From NCBI RefSeq assembly GCF_047948215.1, contig NC_134455.1:164034575-164098574 (forward strand): a stretch of 64,000 bases of DNA. The letters run 5' to 3'. Under the pieces are notes generated by a model. It did no database searches. It worked only from the letters and a program-made list of their open reading frames with translations, and was not told the origin of the DNA. A program made the position numbers and the translations under genes. Shown piece by piece: positions 48,691 to 61,568 of the stretch (positions are counted from its first letter, which is position 1; every line of letters begins with the position of its first letter). Origin of the DNA: Lycorma delicatula. Its lineage: Eukaryota; Arthropoda; Insecta; Hemiptera; Fulgoridae.

Positions 48691-49689
48691 AGAAATAACT
48701 GCATTACTAAAACAAAAATACTAAGTACATTATAGTCTACGACACTTTTCATTAATATATTTTACACTCGGAAAGAATATTAGCAAATTAATTTATTCGA
48801 AAAATATATACTTTTAGCCGTCATTACTCATTTGCTGTTAATTATTCCTATTATTATCGTCAAAGTTATACAAAACTTCTTTTTTTTAAGTAATCGTCGT
48901 TGTTTTTATACTTATTTTGACTTTTCTTTCTTTACGGTATAGTTCAATCGATTTTATGGAAAAAAATTTAAAAGTAATTTACGCCGATATTCTCGTTAAA
49001 ATTTCTAACCTATCTAAACATTCTTATTACCTAGAAGAAATCACAAACATGAAAAAATAGTAGATTTGGTTAGTTAATGACAAAAGAAAAACTAAAATCC
49101 TAAAGAATTTTACCATTTTTCTTCATGAAAGGTATACTTTTATTTACTGTTTTTATAAAAACTTTTGTGTGCAACTTAACGGAGTTAACTTCTTTTACAA
49201 CTTATTTACTGACAGGAAATTTCAAAACAATCGATTCAGATTATAAATGAACTGAACTACCATGAAATAGAAAATTATTCTTTAAAATTTTCTACCGAGG
49301 GTTTGTGTTTTAACTCTTTATTTTCCAACGAATTAGTACACGAGTACTTTGCAAGTTATCAATACTTTTTAATCCTGAAAGAAGATATCGAAAAGTCCTT
49401 AAATTATTTCATAGGATTTAAAAATAAATTTTTTTCTATTGAAAAAATATTTTTCATGTTCATAATTAAACAAATGATTGTAAGATAATAACAAATATTT
49501 CCAGAATCCCTTTTTGCTGATAATTTTTATCTGTGAAATAAAAAATTAAAAAATAGGTTTTATTTAATCATATTTTAGAAGTAGTGATAAATGCTCTTTT
49601 CTCTAAGCATTTTATAAACACCAACCGTTTTTTCTAAATAGTACAAATAAATCACACTAATTATTGCATTTACTTATTAAAAAAGAAGC
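48691..49689. other. AT-rich spacer
   Basis: Nothing recognisable. Confidence 0.5.
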
Positions 49690-49920
49690 TCACTGAGCTG
49701 GTAAACTCGTCGACGCAAATCAGTAGTTTAATAGTTGATTTTCTAAGTCGAAGGTTCTGAGGTTCAAATCCCAGTAAAAGTTAGTTACTTATATACAGAT
49801 TTGAATACTAGATAGTAAATACCGGTGTGATTTGGTACTTGGGATTAATTAACCACACATCTAAGGAATGATCGGTCTGTGTCTGTAAAAGGCTACACGT
49901 CATACCTATCATCTTCATTT
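49690..49920 (+). mobile_element. Old diverged SINE related to family 1
   Basis: The tRNA-like head has an A-box-like CTCACTGAGCTGGTAAACTC and an excellent B box GGTTCAAATCC at 49761-49771. The body shares GATTTGAATACTAGAT, ACCGGTGT and TTAACCACACATCTAAGGA with the younger family 1 copies. It departs from them after the region of CATACCTATCATCTTCATTT, so the tail is missing or replaced. No duplication was found. Its anticodon region lacks the perfect palindrome of the younger copies. Confidence 0.8.
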
Positions 49921-52900
49921 CATTGGGCCATGGGGAGGTTGCTTATTGTTCATTAGCTGAATAGATTGCAACGTACATATTAGTAAAATAAAAATACTTA
50001 TTTAAAACTCATTATTGTTTTCCCATCACGGTCGAATTACAATAAAATGTGACCAGCGTAAAATAAAACATTATATTAAAATAATTTATAGGTAAACAAT
50101 TTTTATATGCCACACATATCATGATAGAATTACTTTAGAATGAATTAGTTAAAGCTGATTAAAATATTAGAGAATTTAAACGTTAAAAAAAAAATGGAAT
50201 GGTTTTTATGTTTTACAAATACATTCAATTTTTACGCTGCAATGATATGCACGTCTATGATAAGCAATTAAAGAATTTATCAATAATTTAGTGCTACATT
50301 TGAAAGTATCTACGTTATTTTTATTGCTGGAGAAATCTTGTCAAGTGGATGAACTTTATCGTTGATGGTAACAAAAAAGTTGTATTTTTTAGAAGAAAAA
50401 ATTTATAAATAAAAGACATGAAGAAATGTTTCATTTTATTGTTGCAAATCTAATTTTATCATGTTAAGAAATAACCGAAAAGTAAATAAATTAAAAAAAA
50501 ATATTATTAAACTAAAAGTATCTATCATTATTTTTCCCACCAATAAATGTAAAAAAATTATTAAAGTAGAAAAACGAGGAAAACTATGACGATAAATTAT
50601 CTTACGTTAAATACTTCGATTTTTCTTTGTTCGAATAAACGTTCAGCTGTTTTTAATCGATTTTGTTAAGATGGATTTAAAAAAGTGAGAATAGAGATTT
50701 ATTTATCTATAAAGCATAATTAACAGAGTTAATAGTGTTTTAGAGTGTACTTCTAAAAAAAAAGATTTAATGAAATAATTTAAGATGAAAATGTTTATTT
50801 AGAAAATATTAAGTTTTTGATTTAACAAATCCCCATAACTTTCCAAAATCAGTAGCATATTTTATCAGATATTGGCTGTAGTCTAATTTTCTGAGTTATG
50901 AATTGATTTTTAAGCAAAATTAAAATACTATTTTAAAAAAGTAAACTGGATTTGAAAGAATTTATAATTTTGAAATAGAATCCCTTTGAAAAACATTTAT
51001 TGTATTTTTATTTTTGCTACCGTTTGAAATCTAAATAATGTACTTATCCGACTGAAACTTTTGTGAAATCAAGAAATTATCTTTGGCACATCAAAGAATA
51101 AGCGACAGAAAAATATGAAAATTATTAACTTTTTTATTTTACAATTTTAATTATAAAATTATAAAGGTCCATTTGTGCTATATAATACTATGATAAATTC
51201 GCTATTATAATTTGTACTATTATAATTACGATATTATTAGTACAATGTGCTATTATAGTTTGTGCTATTATAGTACGTTCATAATAAATCTTTTAAAACA
51301 ATTTCATAATTACCCTGTATTAGTTCTCTAAACAAACAATTTTATTTATAATCCACAGAAGTGAGTACAATGATGTTGCTGGTTAAATTATTACTTTATA
51401 AAAAAATTTGTTAATTACTGATAAAAACTCATTGCATTGAAGTGAATTGTTAATCTGTATTAAAGCAAAATTAGTAGGATATTTTTTTTAAAAATCCGAG
51501 ATCACATTCAAAGTACGTTTTCTTTTATCCGATTTTTTCTTTACCGATCACTCTGAAAATTCAAATGTTAGTGTCTTTTAATTCTTTCTTACGAGATTGA
51601 AGTTATGAAAAGTGGAATATTGTATTTTTCGCACAACTAAATAAGTTACTGTGTTGAATTTTTAAGTAGATAATCAACTGTAATTAAACTACGATTAAGT
51701 AACTATTACGTCTATCTAAATTTATTCTTAAAGATGTTTCATCGAATGTTGCTTCCAATCGTACATTCTTTGCCTTCTTAAATAATTTTTTTTATCGTAG
51801 ATAATTTCTAAGCTGTTTTAATTAAAAGAGAGAATAGTAAATACCCGTTGCCTCTACTTCAGTATTATCAACTCGCTGCATTACCTCTGCTGTCAGCATA
51901 AATGTACCTTCTTTATGCATCTCTATTACTCTGTTATTATTAAAAAATTATTATATCATTAAAATAAATTATAAAAGTTATCAGACAAAAAATATTACTA
52001 ACTCATAGATATTTTTTTTAATGAAATATTATTTTTCTTTTTAATAGTTAACTTTCAAAGTTTTCTTTATAAAAAAAAAATGCTTAGTAATTCTTAGTAT
52101 TCCAGTCAATTTACGAAGATTATTTACAGTTACTTATTTTTTTAACTTAAATATTTGTTTAATATTGTTTAAATAATATTTAAATCGATAATGTTGTAAA
52201 TTAGAATATTTTGTAAGGCCATGTACATTTGAAAGTAAGAAAGCTTCCGTTTATAAAAATAAAAATAGTTTATTACAATTTTTAAAAGATGTTATGAGTT
52301 AAATGAGAATTAAAATTGCATTTTATTTTAATAGTAAAATATCAATATTATTTTATATTATACTTCAGAGGATATGCCCTAAAATAAACCAAGTAATTAC
52401 TTAATAATTTATCTAAAACCTAATAGTTCTGATATTAAATACTGTATATAATAATAATATAATTCTGGCGCAAGTATTCGTATTAATACATTTTTTAATT
52501 GATGTCTAAAGTTTTTTTTGTTGAAAATTGTGTTTTTTTATGTTTTAGTATGTTGATAATGATATTCACCGTAGCGTTCATATAAATCTATATTAAAAAC
52601 TTCGATCTACAGCTAAAGCTTATAGATTTTTAAATTCTAATTCAACTGAATAAATACAATTTCTCATTTTAAGGTAAAAGATTTAGTAGCCTGCACACTT
52701 CTTAATTTGTATTATTACCTAACTTCATATGTATATTTTATATAAAATTTCAAATTCATTAAAATAATATAATTTGATTAAAATAAATTTCATACTACTC
52801 TAAAATAATAGAATTGCATTCACATTTTGCTTCATTAAGTTAAAAATTATACATTTTCCAAGTGATAACAGTAAGCAAAATAAATTGACACTCTTTCTTC

Positions 52901-53814
52901 TCATGAGAAAATATTCTGTGATGACATGTTTACCGTTGTCATGACAGCAGTAAACAGGGCTTATTGAAATAGACTTGTTTAAAGTTTTGTAAAAAACAAC
53001 AACATATTACTAAACAAACATAATTGGTTTCATATGATTGATTTTAAATATAGTTTTTTTTTTTTTTTGTAAACTATCATGTATCCCTTTGTATATTATA
53101 TACCATATTAATTTATTATAAAAAAAGCATTTTATAATGAAAAAAATTTTCATAAAAATATTTTCTATACTCCAAAAATAAATTAATCATTGTTCTTCTT
53201 CATCTTCAAAATTATGTGCGACCGAAAAAAAAATTTTTTTTTATGAGATAAAAAAAATCTTGGAGAATATTTCGTTATTGACTTTTCGAGTTCTATTTGC
53301 CATCACTTAAGGGAAATATTAAAATCATATTTTTAGATATTAACAAAATAAAATAGAATACTTATTTACCGAATATAAAAAGAAAGAACTAAATACATTT
53401 ATTAACTAGTTCAAAATTTACTAGATAACGTTATCCAAATAAAAAATGATGAAGATTGTAAGTTATGAATAACAATTTGTGCTTTACAACAAAAGGACAG
53501 TTTTCGTTTTGAATTTAAGAATAACATGTAAGCATCGTCTAGCTGCAGAACACTTAATAAATTTGTAATTATTCCCTTATAGTAGTAACATTTATTGTAA
53601 TTTAGATTAGATAGACCCAAAATTAATCAGTTAAGATCATAAAATATGAAATCTCGAGATGGTTGAAAAGATAATAAATTTTTTTATTACAATATGATTA
53701 AAAGTTAGGTAAAATAGTTTTTGTTTGAAGAAAAATATATAGGCTTCTTTAAGAAATTCAAAAAAAGGTAAGATAAAATAAAATAACCAGTCTTGTAGTT
53801 ATATAAAATAACAA
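49921..53814. other. AT-rich spacer with a degenerate tandem repeat
   Basis: 51199-51281 contains five or so imperfect units of about 16 bases (GCTATTATAGTTTGT type). A run of about 15 T's lies at 53054-53068. No gene is visible. Confidence 0.5.
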
Positions 53815-53895
53815 CTGGCTAGGCAGTTGGTGTAGCAGTTAGTATAATATTTTCTTTATTAATTGGTGTTTGGATCGATTCCCAGCTATTGTCAT
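53815..53895 (+). mobile_element. tRNA-like SINE head, old
   Basis: GGCAGTTGGTGTAGCAGTTA resembles an A-box region and GGATCGATTCCCAG at about 53872 a B box, with normal spacing. No family 1 or 2 body follows. It is a third, degraded SINE lineage or a tRNA pseudogene. Confidence 0.45.
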
Positions 53896-56800
53896 GTATT
53901 TTTGTTGTGTCAACCAGTTTCAATAAATAAACAACACTTAAAAACCTAGCTTAGTTTAGCCAGTATCTGTGATGAACTGATAGAATATATCACAAGCAGG
54001 ACGAAATATCCCCTGTACTCGTATTTCAGTGAACTCGATATAATGACGTGCAACAATATATTTATCTCGTTAAAAAAGGCAATCCCAATAAGGGAACCGC
54101 TTCATTTTTCTTATTATGCTTGGTTTGGGGGATTTCATATTCTTGATAATATCTGTCCATTTATCGAATTGACCAGTATACATATCAAGTTGCCTGCCTA
54201 CGAACATTATTTGTTTTACCATGCACTCCTGTACAAACAAGAAAAATTCAAGTTTAAATAATTTTATTTGACTTTTTTTATAATTTAAGTTATTTAGGAA
54301 TTAAAATTTTAATTAATGATTCCGTAAATTTTACTTTTTATAATAAACTGTATTCAGTGATTTATTTAGTTTTCATTTTATGTCAGTTTCTTAAAATAAG
54401 ATTGAGAGATGGAACAGCGGTTACATGCTTGTATTTTGCGTATGGAACAAACAGAAAACTAAAATTCCAGCTAAATTAACCTAATAATACCAGTTCAGTT
54501 ATGTTAAAAATCTAGTCACTTTGTCAGTTTTGTCCTTTGCCCAACAATATTTCTTTTCAGTTAGAAAAATTAAGTATAATAATTCTGTATTTGCAATAAT
54601 TATTTATTTATGTAAACTTCATTTATTTAATAAAAAATTAGGCATACAAATTTTTTATACTGAGCGTAAAACATTCTTAGCAACATTAATACACAGTTTC
54701 CTAAAAGAACACTGGTATGATTAATAGTTGGATGATGATCATTAAGATGAGGAAAATCCTGGGGAACTTTGTATATAATAAAAAGTAAGGTTACTAAATT
54801 GTTACTTAAAAAGTAAAGTTGAAAATCGTTAAATTATTTAAAATTTTTTAGATGATCTTTTTTTTGGAAAAAACATTTATCAGTTTATGATTTTACTAAT
54901 TATTGGAAAAACATTTTATCTTTTTAAACACGGATTGGTTAGATAAATCTCTATATTTTCCAGTGTTATTTTTTTTTAATCATCGTTGTTATTTTCATAA
55001 AATTAATTAAATTAAATTGATCTGAGTAAGCTTCATTAGAAATTATTTGTAGCACTATCTTCACATGATCAAGTAACGATATGAGTGCAGGCTAACATAA
55101 AAATGATATTTCGTTTTTAATAATAATAATAAGTTTAAAGAAATGTTTCTAACTATAATAAAAGTAGGTCAGCGTAATAAATGCGGTCTGATGCGTAGGG
55201 TTGTAACGGATATATGTTTTGTTAAGATGGGGAGTTGTTCCGGTCTGCTCGGTTAGAAACATAAAAACATCCGTTTGGAAGGGGAAGTCATTCTAAATAA
55301 CGGGATAATTCATAGCGTAAAAAAGCAGCACCTTCACTTTCTTCTTTGTGTTTTTTTCTGTTTTGTTTACATACATATCTCGTTATTTGTTCGTTTCATT
55401 TATCAAATTCAGTCCCTTTTTATCTTATATCTAATTATATTTTTTAATACCTATACATATTATTTACATTTCTTTTTTAAATCTTTTCAAAAGTTTTCTT
55501 CCTCCATTTAAAGATTAATATATTTATTTTCTATTGCAATTTAATCTTAATCAGCTCAAGCGACTAATAGTTATTTCTCATTAAAACAAAAGTAGTACTG
55601 AATTAAGGATTAATTAATTATGCAACACTACGAAAAAAAATAGCTCAAAGAATGTAATGAAAGAATTTTTTTTAAATTAAAGTAAAAATAATTTTTTTAA
55701 TTACTTGAGTTTCATTTAAACCAAACGGAATTAAACTTCGTTTTATTTACTGAACTAAAATAGGATGCCGTTTTTTAATTGAAGAAAAATCTCGTATATT
55801 ATAATTTAATCAAATCATGCAAATAAGGTAGGTTTTAGACCTCTAACAAAACCCTTAAACAGAACCGGCTGCCAGTAAAATTGATGTAAATAAAAAAAAT
55901 AAAAATATTAGTTAACGGTAACAAAGCTTATAGAGATTCTACTAGCTGATTAAAATAAATTCTAATCCCAGTTTATAGTTTAGATTATGCATTAATTTTA
56001 ACATTTCATCACTGACTCTCAATTAAATCAAGCTAAAATCCTTACTAAAGTTTTCTTTGACAGACGTTTCTGCCTAGATATGTGTATTAGTATATATAAT
56101 AGTAAATGGGGAGGCCTATTTTTTCAGTTAAATAATGAACTTCTTTTCACTTTTTACTTTGATCAACATTTTCTGAATAAAATGTATTTTAAAGAATTCA
56201 GTAAAAAAACATAATTTTCTTTAATGATTTCTAGAATCAGATCAAGTTCAAAAAAAATTATTTAATTTTTTCTTTCTTTATTTACAACATATGCTCTTTT
56301 CTATTAATAATTTATACGCATGGTCATTTTCTAACAAATTTTTAAAAGTTAGCTAAAATGCCCACGTCTCTCTTCTAATTGTAAATAGTACTGAGCTCAT
56401 AGCATCAATAAACTAATTATTTTTTTTCTTTTATAATTTACTTATTTCTAAAATTGTATATTAGATCCAAATTATGGATTGACATCTTGTATTGTCGGAT
56501 TGATGCCAATGTGGATCCACATTGTCTACGCAACCATATTTTAAATCAGTTCATTTTTTAATAGACAGTCTTTATGGAAAATTTATTTATCATGACAGAA
56601 AACCGTACAAAAAGACATGGTGACAGAGAATTAAACAGCTAAGCAAATGTACAAAAAGTTAAGAAAAGGTTATGTAAGAAGTAAAATATATATATATTCT
56701 TCACAAAAGCGGAAATATTTGAAACCTTTACAAACCAGTAGTTTTTTTTTCTATAAGTAAGGTTTGAAATAGGGTAATAATTTGGGTTATTGATTTATAC

Positions 56801-57931
56801 ATAAATAAGTTAGTAATAAAAGATATACTAAGAGTTAATAAATAGTAAAATTTAAAACGCTAATTATAGAAGAAAGTTAATTTAAAAAATAATAAACTTA
56901 TACATTTTTTATTCTTACATATCATAACAAATGTTTAAATTATATTTAACTACTTTCTTTGACACTAATAGAATACAATGAGATCCTATGATGACCAATA
57001 TGATGATTTCATTATGTAAATAAATATTACTGTTTAAATATCACCTAAATTTTAGCGATTCATCTCAATGATTAAAGCTACGAGAAACCACTTCACTCTT
57101 CACTTTCTCTTGCAAACCTTACCCATGTTACCATTAATAGGGTGTTTGTTATTCTTGGGAATGTCTATAAAATTTTCACGATAGATACCTAATATTAGCT
57201 CTCCAACAAACCTTTTAATTATGGCACCGGACGATATATTTTGCCGTTTTATTTCTATAGGTTTTATCAAAAAAATCCAAATAAGGCCGTATTGTTCTTT
57301 CTCACTTGGGATGAGTTTTTTTAGTATATAATGGCGAGACAAGAATCCAATATCCGCTTGGTCTACCATTAGTCTTGAAGAAATTTAATAAAACTGATAG
57401 TTCATCTTTGGATCGACCTGTATCTGTGGAACTAAGAAAGAGAAACAGAAATTCAAATTTCATCCCTTTTAAGGTAAACAATTTAATTATTTAAGTGCCA
57501 ATTTAAAAATAAACCCTTAAAAAGAAAAAAATATCATAACCTAATACAACTTACAATCACAATAACCTGATACAATCATAACTCACTTTTATAACTTATT
57601 ACTATCTAAGAGATTTTAAAAGATTCCAACAAGGAATTTTTCTTTAATAATTATATAAATACTAAATTAATAAATTTCAATCCATAGGTAACTTTAATCA
57701 ATTTAAACAGTTATATCTAAAAATTATTATGTATTTTTAGAGATTTCATAAAAAAAGATTTTTTAAAATTAGAAATTATGAGTTTGGTAAATAAATGCAT
57801 TGCCACACTGACACAACGTGCCATTTTAGAATAACGAGTCGCAGACACATAACAATACAGAGATTGACAAGAACAATACAACTTGTAACTATAAATAAAA
57901 ATAATAAGGTAAATAAAAATAACATTACTAG
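53896..57931. other. AT-rich spacer
   Basis: A 72-codon frame at 54043-54261 (+), a 78-codon frame at 55275-55511 (+) and an 89-codon frame at 57100-57369 (-) are present, but I recognise none of them and find no supporting splice signals. 55160-55330 is a patch of lower AT content. Nothing here can be called a gene. Confidence 0.4.
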
Positions 57932-59260
57932 TGTTGGAGATAACTGCAAACTATCATTCAATAGTCCCTGGTCAAGACATGGAGATGTTTCAACTTTCGG
58001 ACTCGCTGCTGTTATCAAGCAGATTGATCGCAAGATGGTTGATATGATTTTCTAGACCTTGTGGTATAAAACTGTTCAACCTCACAATCTCACGAACCGT
58101 TACGAGCTCCAGATATTCGTGAATCTCATCCTTTCGTATGAACCAGACTTAAACGTAACCAAACTAAGTAAATTTTCTGAACCAGAAGCGAATTTATTAT
58201 TTAAAAATATAGTGCTAAAATAAGTTGAACAAATTGCTGTTTTAATACTTGTTTGTTTAGCGACATTAGAAACAGTTCAAATCATCTTTATCAAACATAA
58301 TAGGAAACACTTTTTAGATCCATAAATTTTAAATTTCTTTTAAGTATTAAAGATCAAGTACTTAAAGCTCATTCTTTCTCTGAAATAACTAACTTTGAGG
58401 AATTAAAATGTGAACTAAAAATAATGAACGTGACTAATTCAGTAATCATTAAAAATATTTTTGTTAAAAGTCTTAAGATTCACCAGAAAAGCCTAAATAA
58501 ACCTCCTACGAGGTTTTATAACTATTTGCCAGGGGTCAGACAAACACTATTGAATTGATAAACGGCTTACATTTACTAATTAAAAGTACTTAAAACTTTT
58601 CTTGCCAACATTTGCTCTGCTACTAGTTGAATCTGATAAGACCACTCAACAGGCTTTCGAAAAATTAATATCGAATTTCACACACTCATATTTCAGCATC
58701 TACTGTAGATGTGGGTATAGGATTTGAAATAGATAAAGGCACATTTTTCTTTCTTTAATAATCCTCTCTTTTTCAGCAGTTCATCAGAATTCCAAATGCA
58801 TTCAAAAGGATTAACTAAAAACATTTTGTCTAGAGAAATAAGTGTGGAAAGAACTAAGTTCAGATAAATTCCAAGCCATTCAGTATTTTTAAATAAGCTG
58901 ATTTCAGCGTCGTTCAATATCTGTTGAAACGCTTTAGCTGTGAAATAAGAACCATTGCCATAGAAGAAGCATGTTTTTACTGAGTAACATTCAATTACCA
59001 GGTCTAGTAGGAATGAGTGGGAATCATCTTGTATAATGGAATTATCTGAAATATTTTGTCCTTCTACAACTAGCTGTTTTGTTTTGTTTTTTTTTTTTTG
59101 GTTTGTATATGTATACAGCAAACAAATATCCAGATGTAATTTGGTTTCTTTCAAATCTTTTGTTAGTGTTCATCTGACAGTTGAACGTGGACAACTGGTA
59201 TTGAGAAAGCCCACATTAATGACATTAATGATGTTTTCTTCATTTTAGAGGTGACTGCGA
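57932..59260. other. Possible decayed LTR-retroelement region
   Basis: 57932 starts TGTTGGAGATAACTGC, like a Copia-type LTR end. About 140 bases on is GGTATAAAACTG, a TATA-like word. On the minus strand 58693-59154 is the longest uninterrupted frame outside the I-type LINE (153 codons). It contains GNGSYFTAKAFQQILNDAEI, loosely like the DxGxxFTSxxFxxxL segment of retroelement integrases, with the Asp replaced. No second LTR, primer-binding site or RT was found. The region could instead be unrelated AT-rich sequence with a chance frame. Confidence 0.25.
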
Positions 59261-60971
59261 AACCATCAGTTAAACGCAGTCTTCACAGATTTTCAATGAA
59301 ATAAGACGATACCAAATATAAATTTAAAAATAATTGAAGCAGTGTAATCCTCAAAACGAAACCAAAACAAAAAATGAACCGTAACACAATTACCAAATGC
59401 AGTATCACTGTCACAGTTATGTAGTATATTAATGTACGTGTAAATGATGGTGGAAATATAATGTAACAAATTTACCACTTCATTCAAATGACCTATAAAT
59501 GGAATTGATTAACTAATCACAAATATTTTGTATCTTAGGGAGAGAACATTAACATGATTGCATTTATAATATGTTACCGAAAGTACAATTCTTTTAAATA
59601 ATAATATACTCTTTCTTGTTCATGTGATAACTCATGTTTGAGTACGTAAAATTCTATTAGAACTGGCAAAAATTAAATAAAAACTTCATCTATTTAACAT
59701 TTTTTATCGGTGTATAATTGGCTTATCATTTTTCATACGCTGAAAAATCTATCTCTGTAAAAGTTTAATCGTCATTAAAAACCACTAGTAACTGTTAATA
59801 TGTAAAAATCTGCACTCCCCAATGCCAATACATAAAGTTAGCAAATTTTGTAATGTTTTATCTACTACTATAATTTTTTTTTGCAATATTTTAGTAGATG
59901 AATTCAACAGAATACTTGGATCCAACAATGAAAAAGTGCAAATAATTCGTACCTTAAACTGAAAATTCTTAGGAAATGTTAAATTTGATTAAACGTTATT
60001 TGTATTCTTTCATAAAAACCCAGCGATCACGTTGAAGAGAATAAAGCAGAGGTTATAAAAACAGCCTATAAATAATGAAATGAAATTTACTAAGCATTTG
60101 GCACCGTTGGCATTAATACAATTGTACCAACTTGTAGTGGAACTTTAATTTATACAATGAAATGAAAGACTGGCATTTTAAAAGACTTTCAATGAAAATA
60201 ATTGCTTGAAAAAATATTACCATTTTCTATGTCAGTATTATGTGTGTAGACATATAATGTAAATGATAAAATGTAGATCTTCAGATTAAATAAAATTCGA
60301 AATTATTAAATTTTTAATAAAAAAAAATTTAATCACTAAATTTTTCCTTATTCATCCCTCTAACTTCGAAAACTTCAGAAAAATAAGAAAAGTTTCAACT
60401 GCAGTCGGTCAACAACCGAATATGTAATATGGTGTTTTCCTGCCACACCTCCCCAAAGAGGAACGTGTAGGACCAGCCTCTTGGCCAGCAACCTGGAAAT
60501 ATGCCCGACTATTTTGAGGTCAGCCAACAAACGATAGGCTGCTTCTTAAACCATGTTCTGTGATAACAGGCTGATAGTAACGCGACTTCCGCTGTTCGCA
60601 CTGACCTAGATATAATGGACGAGTTTACACACACATATGCAGTCAACACGTATGCATTCAAAAACATGTACTACAATAATAGCAATATTGGTGAAAAAAA
60701 CGTACAATGTAATTAAATTTCATATTTTTCTTTCATATTTTTACTATTAGCCGCCGTAAGTCATAAATTAACTTACTAAAAATCTCGGATGATTGTTAAC
60801 GAAGTTATTACAACAGTTTTAAATTTAAATGTATATAATTCATTAAATGTATATTCATCAAAATAATTTCGATTTGAATTTTTTTTTTTTTAATCGTAAT
60901 GTCGGCAAGTTAATACCTTATACAATCAACATAGTTCATTTAGATGAAATGAATGCTTTGCATATTAAAAA
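59261..60971. other. AT-rich spacer with a GC-richer patch
   Basis: 60400-60640 is less AT-rich (CACCTCCCCAAAGAGGAACG, CAGCCTCTTGGCCAGCAACC) but has stops in all frames I read and no known motif. It is probably an old mobile-element piece. Confidence 0.4.
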
Positions 60972-61045
60972 TATCTGTGACCAGGATTCAAACCAAGAAA
61001 CTTCCGGATAAAAATAGAGATGTTATCACTCCGCCAATACTAAAG
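60972..61045 (-). mobile_element. tRNA-like SINE head, minus strand
   Basis: On the minus strand an A-box-like TGGCGGAGTGATAACA (61021-61036) is followed at normal spacing by a B box GGTTTGAATCCTGG (60981-60994). The body and tail are not recognisable. The anticodon region does not fold convincingly into a tRNA. Confidence 0.55.
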
Positions 61046-61242
61046 CGGGATTGAAACCTCTTACTTTATGATAAATTTTATTTTATTATAGAATATTTCA
61101 GCATTTTATTTGTATTTTATATCTCAGTATTAATGAGTATCCATTTGTTGAAATCAAAAATAAAAGCATTTGCTTTTATATTTAGAAGTTAAAATAATTT
61201 CTAAAATTGAATATGGCAACAGTTATGAGATTCATTAAATTT

Positions 61243-61258
61243 AGTAACAATTATTTTA
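61243..61258. repeat. 16-bp target-site duplication, left
   Basis: AGTAACAATTATTTTA, exactly repeated at 61553-61568. Confidence 0.92.
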
Positions 61259-61552
61259 ACCCACCGGATTGGTCTTGTAGTGAACGCGTCTTCCCCAAAT
61301 CAGCTGATTTGGAAGTCGAGAGTTCAAGCGTTCAAGTCCTAGTAAAGTCAGTTATTTTTACACGGATTTGAATACTAGATCGTGGATACCGGTGTTCTTT
61401 GGTGGTTGGGTTTCAATTAACCACACATCTCAGGAACGGTCGAACTGAGAATGTACAAGACTACACTTCATTTACACTCATACATACCATCCTCATTCAT
61501 CCTCTGAAGAATTATCTAAACGGTAGTTACCGGAGGCTAAACATGAAAAGAA
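61259..61552 (+). mobile_element. Full-length tRNA-derived SINE, family 1
   Basis: Nearly identical to the copy at 36071: ACCCACCGGATTGGTCTTGT head, B box GTTCAAGTCC at 61330-61339, an 18-bp palindrome at 61295-61312 in the anticodon-arm position, body with GGATTTGAATACTAGATCG, and the shared tail CATCCTCTGAAGAATTATC and CCGGAGGCTAAACATG followed by a short A/G end. Perfect 16-bp duplications and high similarity to the other copy suggest a recent insertion. Confidence 0.93.
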
Positions 61553-61568
61553 AGTAACAATTATTTTA
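61553..61568. repeat. 16-bp target-site duplication, right
   Basis: Second exact copy of AGTAACAATTATTTTA. Confidence 0.92.

Noticed and set aside
49690..49775. Possible functional tRNA gene
   Set aside because: The B box is good but the cloverleaf fails, and the downstream sequence matches the SINE family 1 body.
55201..55330. MGSCSGLLG start resembling a myristoylation site
   Set aside because: The frame stops immediately after LLG and no good donor rescues it; too short to support.
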